Made by a program: the position numbers and the translations under genes. A DNA stretch of 64,000 nucleotides, taken from NCBI GenBank assembly GCA_019096065.1, contig JAGUCH010000003.1, positions 1,860,001 through 1,924,000 on the forward strand, read 5' to 3'. This document shows, one piece after another, positions 47,098 to 56,950 of the stretch. Position 1 is the stretch's first letter. Each line of letters starts with the position of its first letter. Source of the stretch: Paracyclopina nana (taxonomy: Eukaryota > Arthropoda > Copepoda > Cyclopoida > Cyclopettidae). Under the pieces are notes generated by a model. It saw nothing but the letters and a program-made list of their open reading frames with translations. It did not search any database and had not been told where the DNA came from.

Positions 47098-50000
47098 TTA
47101 TCCAACAGTTATGGACGATGACGACCTCGTTGTTGCCAAATTCGTTATAGGAACATCTATGTCTTCATCGTCCTCATCATAGCCAGAGCCTTCGTGATCA
47201 CTGAGATCAAACGGGGATTTCCCCACCAATTTCAGCTCTGAAAGGTAAAATGACCTGGCTTTATTTGAGCCAATGGCAACTTACTACAAAATGATTTGAA
47301 AATGGATAATCTTGGGGGCGATTATATAATTCAGTCTTTTCAAAATGATCACATACACAAAGTGGAAATATGCCAGATCTTTTTCTTCCTTTCACTTTCA
47401 GCCTCTGTGGAAATAAGAGAAATTCAATTATAAACCCTTCGTGAATGAATGGCGATTATTTTCCCCTCTTCTGATTGAGCTGCTTCCAATCAGAATTAAT
47501 ATTCAAAGAATGTTCCCACACCAAGGTCCACTCAACTATTTTTGTTTCTCCAGATCAATAAAAGTAATTTAAAGCTTATGTGCTCAAAATGCAAGGAAGG
47601 GTCACGCAACAATGGCTTCAGTATACCTAATAAGCTAACTATTGTTATTATGTGCAAAATTCGTAATTGTTTCAGGGGAAAAACTCCCATATTTCTCGCA
47701 TGAGTTGTTCCTCTGTATTTATAATTGTGGCCACATGATTGATTGGCCAAATAAACTTTATAGGCACTATTATTTGCATTTCTTTACGTAGGAATTTGCC
47801 ATGAATTTGAGACTTTTTCTTAACACCCTTTTCCACTGTGTTCCCTGCTACTAGGGAGAAACTGAGAAACGAAAGGCTCATTAAAAATGCATGGCGGCCG
47901 AGCAATCAATAATCTATCCTCAAGCAGAATTATTGTGACAAACTGGCAGGTTTACCTTCGTGCAATGAATGAACATTTTCTGGTACCTCTGCTGCATCAT
48001 CGTCAGACTCATCCACACCGTTCTCACCACCACCCATGAGTTCATGCCCCTCTGCTATTCGAACAGTCCGCCGTTTTCCTGTAAGAGGGCGTTCATCTTC
48101 AACTTCATCCTCGACATCTCCCCCGCGAGAATTCACAGAATCAGCATCTGGCGCGTCTTTTTCTTCAGGCTCAGCTGCCTCTGCTTCAGGCTCAGCTGCC
48201 TCTGCTTCAGGCTCAGCTGCCTCTGCTTCAGGCTCAGCAGCATCTGCCTCAGCAGTATCTACCTCAGGCTCAGCTTCTTGGTCTATTGTTTCAGCTACAA
48301 GCTCAGCTGGTTCAGCTTCAGGCTCAGTTGGTTCCGCTTCAGGCTCAGTTGGCTCAACTTCAGTGAGTTCAGATTCAGGCTCTTGATCAACTTCTGGTTC
48401 TGCTTCAACTGGTTCAGCATCTACTGCCTCGACATTGGTCTCAATTGGTTCTGCGTCTACTTCAGGTTCAGCAGCTTCCGCTTCTGGGTCAGCTGCATCA
48501 ACTTCAGGCTCAACTGGTTCAGCTTCGGGCTCAGCTGCTTCTACCTCCGCCTCAGCTGCTCCCGCCTCAGCTGCTCCCGCCTCAGTCTCAACTGTTTCAG
48601 CTTCGGGCTCAACTGGTTCAGCTTCTGGGTCAACTGCATCACCTTCAGGCTCAGCTGGTTCAGCTTCAGGCTCAGCTGGTTCAGCTTCAGGCTCAACTGG
48701 TTCAACTTCAGGCTCAGTTGGCTCAGCTTCAGGCTCAACTGGTTCAGCTTCAGGCTCAACTGCTTCTACCTCAGCCTCAGGTGCATCACTTTCAGCCTCA
48801 ACAGTCTCTGCTTCAGGCTCAACTGGTTCAGCTTCAGGCTCAGGAGCTTCTTCAGCCTCGTCCACTAATACCTCAGGTTCACCAGTTTCCTGTTCTGCAG
48901 CTTCGGGCTCTCCTTCTTCAGCTTCTTCTAACTCTTCTGTGCCAACATTTTGTGATCGTTGAGACTTGGCTGATGCTCCCCTCGAAATGGCAGGTGACAC
49001 CACATCGTCATTATCATCCCCCTCAACGTCCAGATTTTGGTTCTCGATTTCCACCTCAACTTCCAGCAATGGAGACTCAAGTTTGTTTTCGTTCTGCTCA
49101 TTTTGCGCCAGAGCTTCTTCGTCGTCTTCCGCGATGTATTTTTGAGCACTTTTGATCTCCCCAATGAGCGTGGAAGCTCCTGAGTTCTCTAGGTCGAATT
49201 CTTGGACCTCTTCTGTGATAGTCTTTGATTTGTTAAGAACGATTTCATCAAATGGCATCGTTGTTGCTGGTCTACCTTCTAGCTTTGGAAGCTTCCTAGG
49301 AGATCTCATTACTCGACTTGTGGTTGGCCTTCCTTCATGATTTTTGTAAATACTTTTAATTGGTGGCAATGGTTTTTTGTCCAAAATGGTTGCACCAGGT
49401 AGGGTTTCCTCGACTGAAACAATATAGTACCTATGATATGTAATCGTATTATATATCTTTGAAAAAGGAAAAGCTAATTGACCCTAAATCTTGGATTTAG
49501 AGATGGTAAATCATGGATCAAGTAGTTGGTAATTTGCCTGAAATTGGGTTCTGTTTAGAGGCCTTGAGAAGCCTACTGCATTACAAGATTTCTTTTGGTT
49601 TACATAACAATTTGAGCTAACTCAAAGATGTTTGAGTGTGCGTGTGCAAAAAATGCAGTCATAAAGGCCAATCAGTTATTCCATTACATGCTTGGAAAGC
49701 ATATTGATTACCAGCCAAATTAAGCTACTAAATACCAAATAATAGTCTGCCAAATAAACTAACATCAAGCTAAACTCTAATGAAGTATGACCATTTTATC
49801 GAGCACAAAATTAAGCCTTTATTTTTATTACGAATTGGGTAGTAAATATAATGGGAGCATTTATCACTTATTGCGCTTTTTGAAAATTATAGTATAACTA
49901 TATTTGCTTGGTTATTCTGTGCGCAACTTTTATTAGCAGATATTGCCTCGCGACCTTGGATAAAAATTAGTAATTCTTACCCTCGTGGGAATCGGGATTA

Positions 50001-50128
50001 GGATTGGTGGAAGCTTCCAAGCTGTCTTCTGCTCTGACAATTATCGAGGTTTTTTCAACATCATCAGTTCGCTCATGAACTAATGTGTTTACATCATCAG
50101 ATGCCACTTTACTTGACCCACAGCCCAT
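47098..50128 (-). CDS. Dual-acylation-motif acidic Pro/Glu/Ala repeat protein
   Basis: Three exons, 49981-50128, 47956-49413 and 47098-47237, joined in phase 1 both times, encode 581 residues. It starts MGCGSSK, a classic N-myristoylation (Gly2) plus palmitoylation (Cys3) signature, so I infer anchoring at the inner face of the plasma membrane. Residues about 195-425 are almost pure repeats of EPEAEP, AEPEVE and VEPEAE, highly acidic and probably disordered. The N-terminal third has basic RSPRKLPKLEGRP segments; the spliced C-terminus (LKLVGKSPFDLSDHEGSGYD, then DEDDEDID) is acidic again. I know no orthologue; by layout it recalls acylated acidic scaffolds such as MARCKS or GAP43-like proteins, without sequence identity. 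Repeat number may vary between individuals. Confidence 0.82.
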
Positions 50129-51549
50129 GATGGTCGCGAAGAATAGTACTCAATTCAACGTATGGACTTGGTGCTTTTGTGAACTGGTTATAGCTAGGAA
50201 TGGCCCTCGAGAACGACTGGCCTTGTTGCTGTAAAGGCCACCGGTGAGAAGGCTCATCAAGAGCTGTTGCGCCCTAAAGACCATTAGTAAAAGGGAAAGA
50301 TATGCTCTGCAATTGCATACATACGAGTAGGGCTTTTTCCTTCGACCTTCCCGTTTATTAAGGCTTTCTAGTCCACAATTGCGACCACTAATGTGCTGGT
50401 CCGTGCACAATGTGACAAATTGCTTCAAAAGTAGCATTTTGATGATGAAATTGGCCTGAAAAAAATGGTATATGGCAAAACCAAAATGATGATGAGTTGG
50501 CGAGTCATTGATCTCAGGCTGAAAAAGTCTGGATTGAACTTTGGAATAAAAAACTATTGAAAACTCTACCAACCGAAGCTGCAAAACTTTTGATGTGTGC
50601 GGCTTACTCATGATTTAAGAATGGCAATCGATAATTGTAAATGAATGATTGCGGCCTCAACTTTGCAGACTTTGGGCAAAAACTGCAGTAGCCAGCTAGC
50701 AAATTCGAGCTGGACTTTTTGTTCATGCCATAAGGGAAAAATAAGGCTGCATTTGATCCTTGGCCACTAATGATTCCAAAAGTGCATGTGGGTTGTTCTG
50801 ACAGCATTATTTTTGCATGACATGACCGCAAGCGAGAAATACACGAGCTTTACTCGTTTGCTGCCCAAAAGTAGTGTCAAAACGAAATAACACCACTTTT
50901 TCTATTAATAGCTAAATAGAATTCTATGAATTGATGATAAAAGTTGACGCCATAAATAGTTGCTTAATTTGATTTAACTTTTCTCTGTCTAATGTCGTGC
51001 TCTACTGCATAATGTACAGGAATGCAGTCTGTTTATATGTGGCTTTGACCGCATGAACCAATCTAATTTGTGTGTCCAAAACTATTTATCGGCAACCCAT
51101 CAATTTGGATTACACACAACATAATTTGGTCATGTTAACCAATCTGAGTGATTGCTACTTGCTGACAATATCAAAAAGTAATATTTTCTTGGATCACAAA
51201 AGTTGCCTGCATTGTAGCAGCCAAAGAATTCTCAACTATAGCTAAGAAATCAATACGCAAACCTGCAAAATGAAAAATACAGCAGTTCACCTTTATTTCT
51301 AGCGCTAGCGTAACACTTGCAATTTTGATCAAAGTCACCCAGCGAAGCAATCTTGCACTTTACTTTTCGCTAGCAAAATTTCCTGCTCCTCCTGCCAACT
51401 CTTTAACTGTGCACGTTTTTTACTCTGTACATCCAGCTCTTGTGTTTTTAGCAAAACCTGTTTCATGAAACGTATCATGAGTTGCCTGGTTGGCTGTATA
51501 GCCTAAAAGTTGCAGAGTAAATAGTGAGGTGAACTCTTGAGCTTCTGCC
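50129..51549. other. Divergent intergenic region
   Basis: 1.4 kb between the start of the acidic repeat protein (-) and the DUF268 gene (+), so both promoters should be here. Short ORFs on the minus strand (50150-50831) have no recognisable features. Confidence 0.5.
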
Positions 51550-52719
51550 ATGAAGATGAAGGCAATAAGTATTTATTTAGCCTGCGTCCTCATAATTAGC
51601 CCTACTATTTGCACAGCCGAAATAACAGACATAAATAACAATGGAAAATTTGAGGAAGGTAGAAAATGCCTGAGCAATAAAGAGCTTTATGCACAGTTGA
51701 AAGTTTCTCTGGCTTCCATCAAGGAATCTTGTGGCCAAATATGTGATCAAACAGTGAAAGGGGAGCCAGGCAAATATTTTGAAGTCCTCAAAAAAGATGT
51801 CAACTGCGAGGCTTTGTTTACCAATCCTCTGATTGATAAGAATGGGGAATTCGAGAGTCCCCCAATGCGGATTCCAAAGTGGCTTTCTTCGGACTTTGCA
51901 TATGGAGGACAAGTGCCAATTGAGAACTTCTACAGAGATGACTCGAATGGTTCAACTCATTACACGAATTGGACGCAAAGCATCTTGGACATCATTCAGA
52001 CCCAAATTGACAATGGCATTCTCACAGGTATATGGATAAAAATAAATTCAGCTACAATGGCTTAATAGGGCGCTTAATTGATTTATCATGTTTTTAGGTC
52101 CGTACGGAAGAAGCACCGTGGAGAACATAGAAAAGTTCCTAGATCACCATGTTGACATAAAGGACAAGCACGTCTTAATTGTTGGCTCGCAAACGCCATG
52201 GATTGAATTGATTGCCTTGAATAAGGGAGCAAAAAAAGTCACCTCAGTCGACTATGTCAAAATTGTTTGCGAACACCCACAAATTGAGCTAATGACCACA
52301 AATGACCTGAATCAAAAATATTTGGAAGGCACGCTGCCAAACTTTGACGTTTTGATTTCGTTTTCTTCCCTTGAGCATTCTGGGCTCGGAAGGTCATCAA
52401 TGAGATACCCTGTTCTATATTACAAGAAAATTATGATTTCTACTATTTTAGGTATGGAGATGGCTTGAATCCTTGGGGAGACGTAATCAGCATGGCAAAA
52501 TCTTGGTGCCTCTTGAAATCAGGGGCCAAGGCTTTGATTGGAGTCCCAGCTGGACCTCAGGACAAAATTGTCTTCAACAGCCATAGAATCTATGGAGACA
52601 TAATGTTTCCTCACCTGTTTGCCAATTGGAATCAAGTTTATACTGATATAGACTACTCCAACTACTCTGAAAAGTGTGATTATTGCTATCAGCCTCTAGT
52701 AGTTCTGGAAAAACCATAG
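51550..52719 (+). CDS. Secreted DUF268-family protein (methyltransferase-like fold)
   Basis: Exons 51550-52027, 52098-52392 and 52452-52719, phases 1 and 2, give 346 residues. A signal peptide opens the protein (ISIYLACVLIISPTICTAE). After it comes a Cys-bearing region (CLSNKELY, ESCGQICDQ), then the DUF268 domain, which I recognise from FDVLISFSSLEHSGLGRYGD and NPWGDVISMAKSWCLLKSGA. HVLIVGSQTPWIELIALN looks like the glycine-rich loop of a Rossmann methyltransferase with the motif altered. DUF268 proteins are known mainly from nematodes and scattered other eukaryotes; the function is unknown. A secreted or luminal methyltransferase-like protein is inference. AATAAA starts three bases after the stop. 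The second donor (GAAG|GTCATC) is weak but is forced by the conserved domain. Confidence 0.85.
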
Positions 52720-52721
52720 CT

Positions 52722-52727
52722 AATAAA
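52722..52727 (+). promoter_or_regulatory. Poly(A) signal directly behind the DUF268 stop
   Basis: AATAAA three bases after TAG, implying a 3' UTR of only some 20-30 bases. Confidence 0.6.
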
Positions 52728-52991
52728 CAACATTGCTAATTATTGCAGCCAGCGATATGATAGTTTTAATTATGCCAACAATAATTAATGGCATGCCAGG
52801 CTAATTAAAAATAGGCCCATATTTGCAAAGGTGACTAGACTAATATTGAGTATCGAATTTCTGTGTTAGGTAATTAAAGCAGCTAAACTTGGCTGAGCTT
52901 CAGCTTTCTATATTATAGCTGTGAACAAAATCCAGAAGGATCTAACAAATATTGATTAAACAGCAGTCAGTAGAGGAATAGCATCGAAACA

Positions 52992-54237
52992 ATGGCCAAT
53001 CCATTGCAAAATATTGGCAATTTGTGGGATAACTTGACAGAATTGCACCAGAAAAACCCTCAAAAATACAAGGAAGTCATTGAAGAGTCAGCCAAAGAGT
53101 ATGCTAAAGCCAAGTTACCACCCTTGCCTCACACTTGTCTCCTTGTCAGAGATGAGGTATATGTTAGCATTTTGTCATTACTGATTTGCAACATGCTGAA
53201 ATAATTTAATTTTTTCCAATTGCAGACCAATAACATTGGGTTCTTTGTCAACATTTTGGCTTGGGAAAGGCTACCTCAGGAGAGAAATGGTGCCCTTCCA
53301 ATGGCAGGTGGTTTCATGACCAGAAAATTTGAAAAAGTACAGTTTCTAACCAATTCAAATGAGAGATAAGTGTATTTGAGCCTTTCTTGAAGGTAATTTA
53401 CAGCTTGGCAATAAATACTGAAGTCCTGAAAGATATCATGGTCAAGGGGTCAATTGAGGAGAAAAATACCCTGATAAAGCTAAGCATGGAGTTTTTGGAA
53501 AATCGAAATCCAGGGTTGAAAATTGACCAAGGATCCTGGAGTATGATCAGAGGAAAAGAATTTGAGGGCAATTTGTCAGAAATACAGCATTCATTCATGA
53601 ACTTGGGTCAGCAACAAGCTCAAAAGCTGATTAAGACTGAGAGCCCTCAAAGCTTGCTCAGCCAAATCACTGAGCTCACCCAGACTGATGAGAGCAGTTC
53701 AGCTGAGAGACCAACTGACATTGTCATTACTGAGAGGCCTAAAAGGAAGTTAGTTCAAGAGCTAGCCAGCAGTGAGTTTGAGCAAAACATTAAGAATGGC
53801 TATGCAAAAAAGAAAAATGAAGGCAGTGAGCAAGATAATCATCAGGTTAAAATTGTTGAGGAGCTGACCAACCAAATCAATCAAGTGTCAACCAAAAAAC
53901 TCTGTCCCAAAAAGCCACTTTTTGGAAGAGCTCTTGTTGCTGAGAATCAAGTAAATCTCAAATTCTTACTCAACGAAGTGGAACATGAACAAGACATATT
54001 TTTCTACCTCCCTGAACAGGTGCTATCTCCTCAATTGCCATTACTTTATTGAATATTATAAATAATCTATTTCAGGGATACTTTGGACTGCAGACCAAAA
54101 ATGGATATAGCTTGACAGACAAAATCAATCCATATGATACCAAAACTGGAGGATGGGAAATATTAAGCTCTCACCTAGACTTGAGCTCAAACTACCCTAT
54201 CTTCAATGCCATTTTACTTAAAGCTAAATTAAGCTAG
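52992..54237 (+). CDS. PIH1D2: PIH1 domain-containing protein 2
   Basis: Exons 52992-53156, 53226-53336, 53393-54019 and 54076-54237, all in phase 0, encode 354 residues. The N-terminus (NIGNLWDNLTELHQKNPQKY, then EESAKE) and the PIH1 core (GFFVNILAWERLP, VIYSLAINTEVL, KLSMEFLENR) match PIH1D2. The middle is charged and probably flexible, and the C-terminal exon (GYFGLQTKNGYSL..ILLKAKLS) has the CS-like end of the family. PIH proteins are HSP90 co-chaperones; PIH1D2 associates with R2TP-like complexes and the assembly of axonemal dyneins or box C/D snoRNPs. A maintained PIH1D2 suggests motile cilia or sperm flagella in the animal. The stop codon lies only 72 bp from the stop of the opposing gene. 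Confidence 0.88.
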
Positions 54238-54258
54238 CTCTCAATTTAAATTGGCATA

Positions 54259-54264
54259 TTTATT
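54259..54264 (-). promoter_or_regulatory. Poly(A) signal of the BCLAF1/THRAP3-like gene
   Basis: AATAAA on the minus strand, 46 bp after that gene's stop and inside the 72-bp gap to PIH1D2, so the two 3' UTRs probably overlap. Confidence 0.6.
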
Positions 54265-54309
54265 GGAAAAAACCTCGAACTTTGTAAAAAAGTGAAATAC
54301 AAAATTGCA

Positions 54310-55458
54310 TTAATAACCTGCTTCCTGAGTATCATCTTCTCTATCGAGCTCATGGTACTTGTCATGCTTCCATTCAGGGGATAAATTTCTGGATCCTGAA
54401 ATGATATTACTTTAGTCTACATCCTGTGGATTTAAAATAATCATACTAACTTTTGTTGTTGTTGTAGAATCCACCTCTTCCTCCTCTACCCCTGAAGGGT
54501 CTGTTGGAATTGAATCTGCCTCTGTGGTGAAATCCAGGAGTGCGAAGGGAAGGCTGAAAGTCTTCACGATTGTCATGCTCAAAATAGTAGCGGCTTTTGG
54601 GCACAAATTCCGGGTTGACGTCCCAAGGCTTCACCATGGGCCTTCGACTCTCAAGCTCGTCTCTGTTCATAATTGAGTCAGGCAATTTATCCCCAAGACG
54701 TTCATGGACTGACTTCTCTCCAAGTCGTTCATGGATTGAGGGCCGTTGCCTTGAGTTCAAAGGAGATCGAGATCGATGTCTGAACTTGAACTTGTCGGGA
54801 ATAATTGCAACAACCCTTTGCTCAGGAACTTGAGGAATGAATCTCTTGATTTCATCTCTATCGAAAATGGGAGCAGATCCTTCGCCTAGAAAGAAATTTG
54901 ACAAATCTTAACCAATGCCTAATCAAAAATATTTTTCATTGTTAAATAGAAATGGGTCATGCATCATTTTTGAAGTTTTTGAAGCGCCACTTCAATATTG
55001 ACTGCGTTTGCTTTTTTGCTTGCATTGGCTAAGAATTTCGAGAAAAACATTCAACTCAGGCAAAGCCAATTTAAAATACCTGAACTTCTGGCAACGAAAA
55101 CAGTTCGTGGATCTCTCAAGCTTCTCCTCACTGGAGAATGGCTGACTTTGTGAGAAGAAATACTCCTTCTGATCTCAATTTGGATTTTCTTCTGATCTTT
55201 CGGCCTTGGCAAATCCAGTTCAGGGCCGCTAAACTTGGGCTCTGCAATTCTGGAGTGCAAAATGCTGTACTCTTCCTCACTTCTCCTGACGTTGGCAACT
55301 GTGATCCGTATGGACTGCAAGTCCTTTTTTGATGCTCTTGACGGAGGAGAAGGCGATCTGGATGGCCTTGAAAACCTCAAAGGACTCCTGGACCTTTTCC
55401 TCGAAAACCGTGGGGATCTCATGTTGATACTTGATATGCAACTTTTATTTGTTGTCAT
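54310..55458 (-). CDS. BCLAF1/THRAP3: Small BCLAF1/THRAP3-family RS-rich protein
   Basis: Exons 55080-55458, 54451-54885 and 54310-54395, joined in phase 1 both times, give 299 residues. The N-terminus is Arg/Ser-rich (RFSRKRSRSPLRFSRPSRSP). The centre has IHERLG and VHERLG repeats, and the C-terminal third carries the family signature: PKSRYYFEHDNRED followed by an RGR/RGG patch and, across the last intron, SPEWKHDKYHEL, the same order as PKSKKYFLHDDREG..SPKWTHDKY in vertebrate BCLAF1. That continuity confirms the splice. The vertebrate proteins (about 900 residues) act in mRNA processing, export and the DNA-damage response with the exon-junction machinery. Here only about a third of that length is present. 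Translation may instead start at Met 55422. Confidence 0.82.
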
Positions 55459-55695
55459 TGACGAACAGAATGACGGTTCGGAAAAACTCGTTATGCCGAG
55501 TGAGATAGCAGTTGATCAAAATTAAGGCCGCCAAACAAAAATTAAATTGCTGCAGTATCTAATAATTTTAGTTCAGAATATAAAAGGGTAAAGTACTGAA
55601 AAAAATCAAAGTTCATTTCTAAAAAAGATTTTGCGGAATTTTGTTCAGGTTTCACATCTGTTGCCAACGCCATCTAGTGATTGCTGACTTGTTTC

Positions 55696-56088
55696 CTATG
55701 GCCTAACAGTATCAGCAATCACTTCAGGGAGGATGACCAATTTTAGGCCTTCGAGTAGTGACTCTTCAGTTAGTACTCCGTTCACATTTCCATTGTATCT
55801 GAGTCGGGTGAAGTGGTCTTCCCAAGAAATCCCTGATGCCAAGGCAGCATCTTGAAACATGGCCTGATTACCTCGCCTTAGCCGTTGCCTCTCTTTGAAA
55901 AACCATTCCTTTTGGATGGCATGATAGTTAAATCATAACAGTTTTATTCAATTGCTCACCTCTATGTGGGTATCACTCAATTTGGTGGCTTTACCCAACT
56001 GTTTCCTAGTATCTAAGGTTGGGTAGTGAGAAGTCTCAAAAACTGCTCTGAGAATTACAATTTGCTGCTTAGATAGACTTTCAACCAT
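55696..56088 (-). CDS. Miniature homeodomain protein (113 residues)
   Basis: Exons 55960-56088 (43 codons, GAG|GTGAGC) and 55696-55908 (CCAAAAG|GAATGG, 70 codons and TAG), phase 0, intron 51 bp. The homeodomain occupies residues about 4-58: LSKQQIVILRAVFE (helix 1), PTLDTRKQLGKAT (helix 2), then LSDTHIE across the intron into EWFFKERQRLRR (helix 3). Spacing from Leu40-type to Trp48/Phe49 and Arg53 fits the family exactly, and the intron falls in the homeobox at a commonly used place. Asn51 is replaced by Lys. Behind the homeodomain there is one short predicted helical tail (LTEESLLEGLKLVILPE) and nothing else. It would be a nuclear DNA-binding or partner-binding protein. No orthologue recognised. 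Head-to-head with hnRNP U. Confidence 0.72.
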
Positions 56089-56950
56089 GGCTCACATTCC
56101 CGAGCGATCTTTCATATTTAAAAGTTCAATTGTAGCATCAAATGTCATATTTTTGTGGGTTGTTACTCTCAAAAGGAGAGACTCTGTAGTCTGATGAGAA
56201 ACGAGAAGTAAGGCAACCTATCGCCCTAAGCGGTTTTGAAATGGTTAGAAATTCGTAAAAATAACATCTCCTGAGAAAACCAAAAAAATATTTTTATTCA
56301 ATTATCCCAATTTTATTAGTATTTGTTATTAGGGATGGTAATTGGTATTCAAACTCTTGCATGGTAAATGATTTGATAGACCAGATCCCTGAAAAAGAAT
56401 GCACTTTTTAGCAAAAGCATAAAATTTCCGAAAAGTTTCTTAAAGTTAGATTTTTAGACTTTTAAAACTAGAAAGTGTATTTTAAACAATTCCGCGTCTT
56501 TTTAACCAATCAGAATCGCGGAAAAAACTTTCTCGGATTAGGGTAGCATACAACTCTTGCTTAGCACATCAAAGTTACTTCCTCTACCTCTAGATTAAGA
56601 TTACCCTAGCGCTGTGACGCCATATTCTGCTGTCTGAATTATCAGTGTTTCCAGACTCAAATATTGACTTTATCTGTGAAGCCATTTCACGGAAAAATTT
56701 ACAATTCATTGCAGCCTATTATAACCATATTTATAACAGTTTGCATAAAACTTTAACATCAAATTGAAGTAAGTTAAAAATCCAACCAATTTGAGCAAAT
56801 CATTTTTTTCAAGTCTGGCTATTTTGACAACTCTTTGGCAAAAAAATTAAAATAGGGACTTGCTTCACCGCAGTGGCAGTCGCCGGCTGAAATCATCATA
56901 ACAAGCGCTTTATTTTGACGTACGCTAAGAAAATTTGCAATTACGCCAAT
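56089..56950. other. Bidirectional promoter region
   Basis: 862 bp between the divergent starts of the mini-homeobox gene (-) and hnRNP U (+). No gene inside. AT-rich with several homopolymer runs. Confidence 0.5.

Noticed and set aside
47969..49155. Long plus-strand ORFs (Ser/Gly-rich, Leu/Gln-rich)
   Set aside because: Antisense frames of the acidic repeat gene on the minus strand, whose splice phases and acylation motif are convincing.
50150..50831. Minus-strand ORFs of 153 and 75 residues
   Set aside because: No signal, domain or splice partner; lie in the divergent promoter region.
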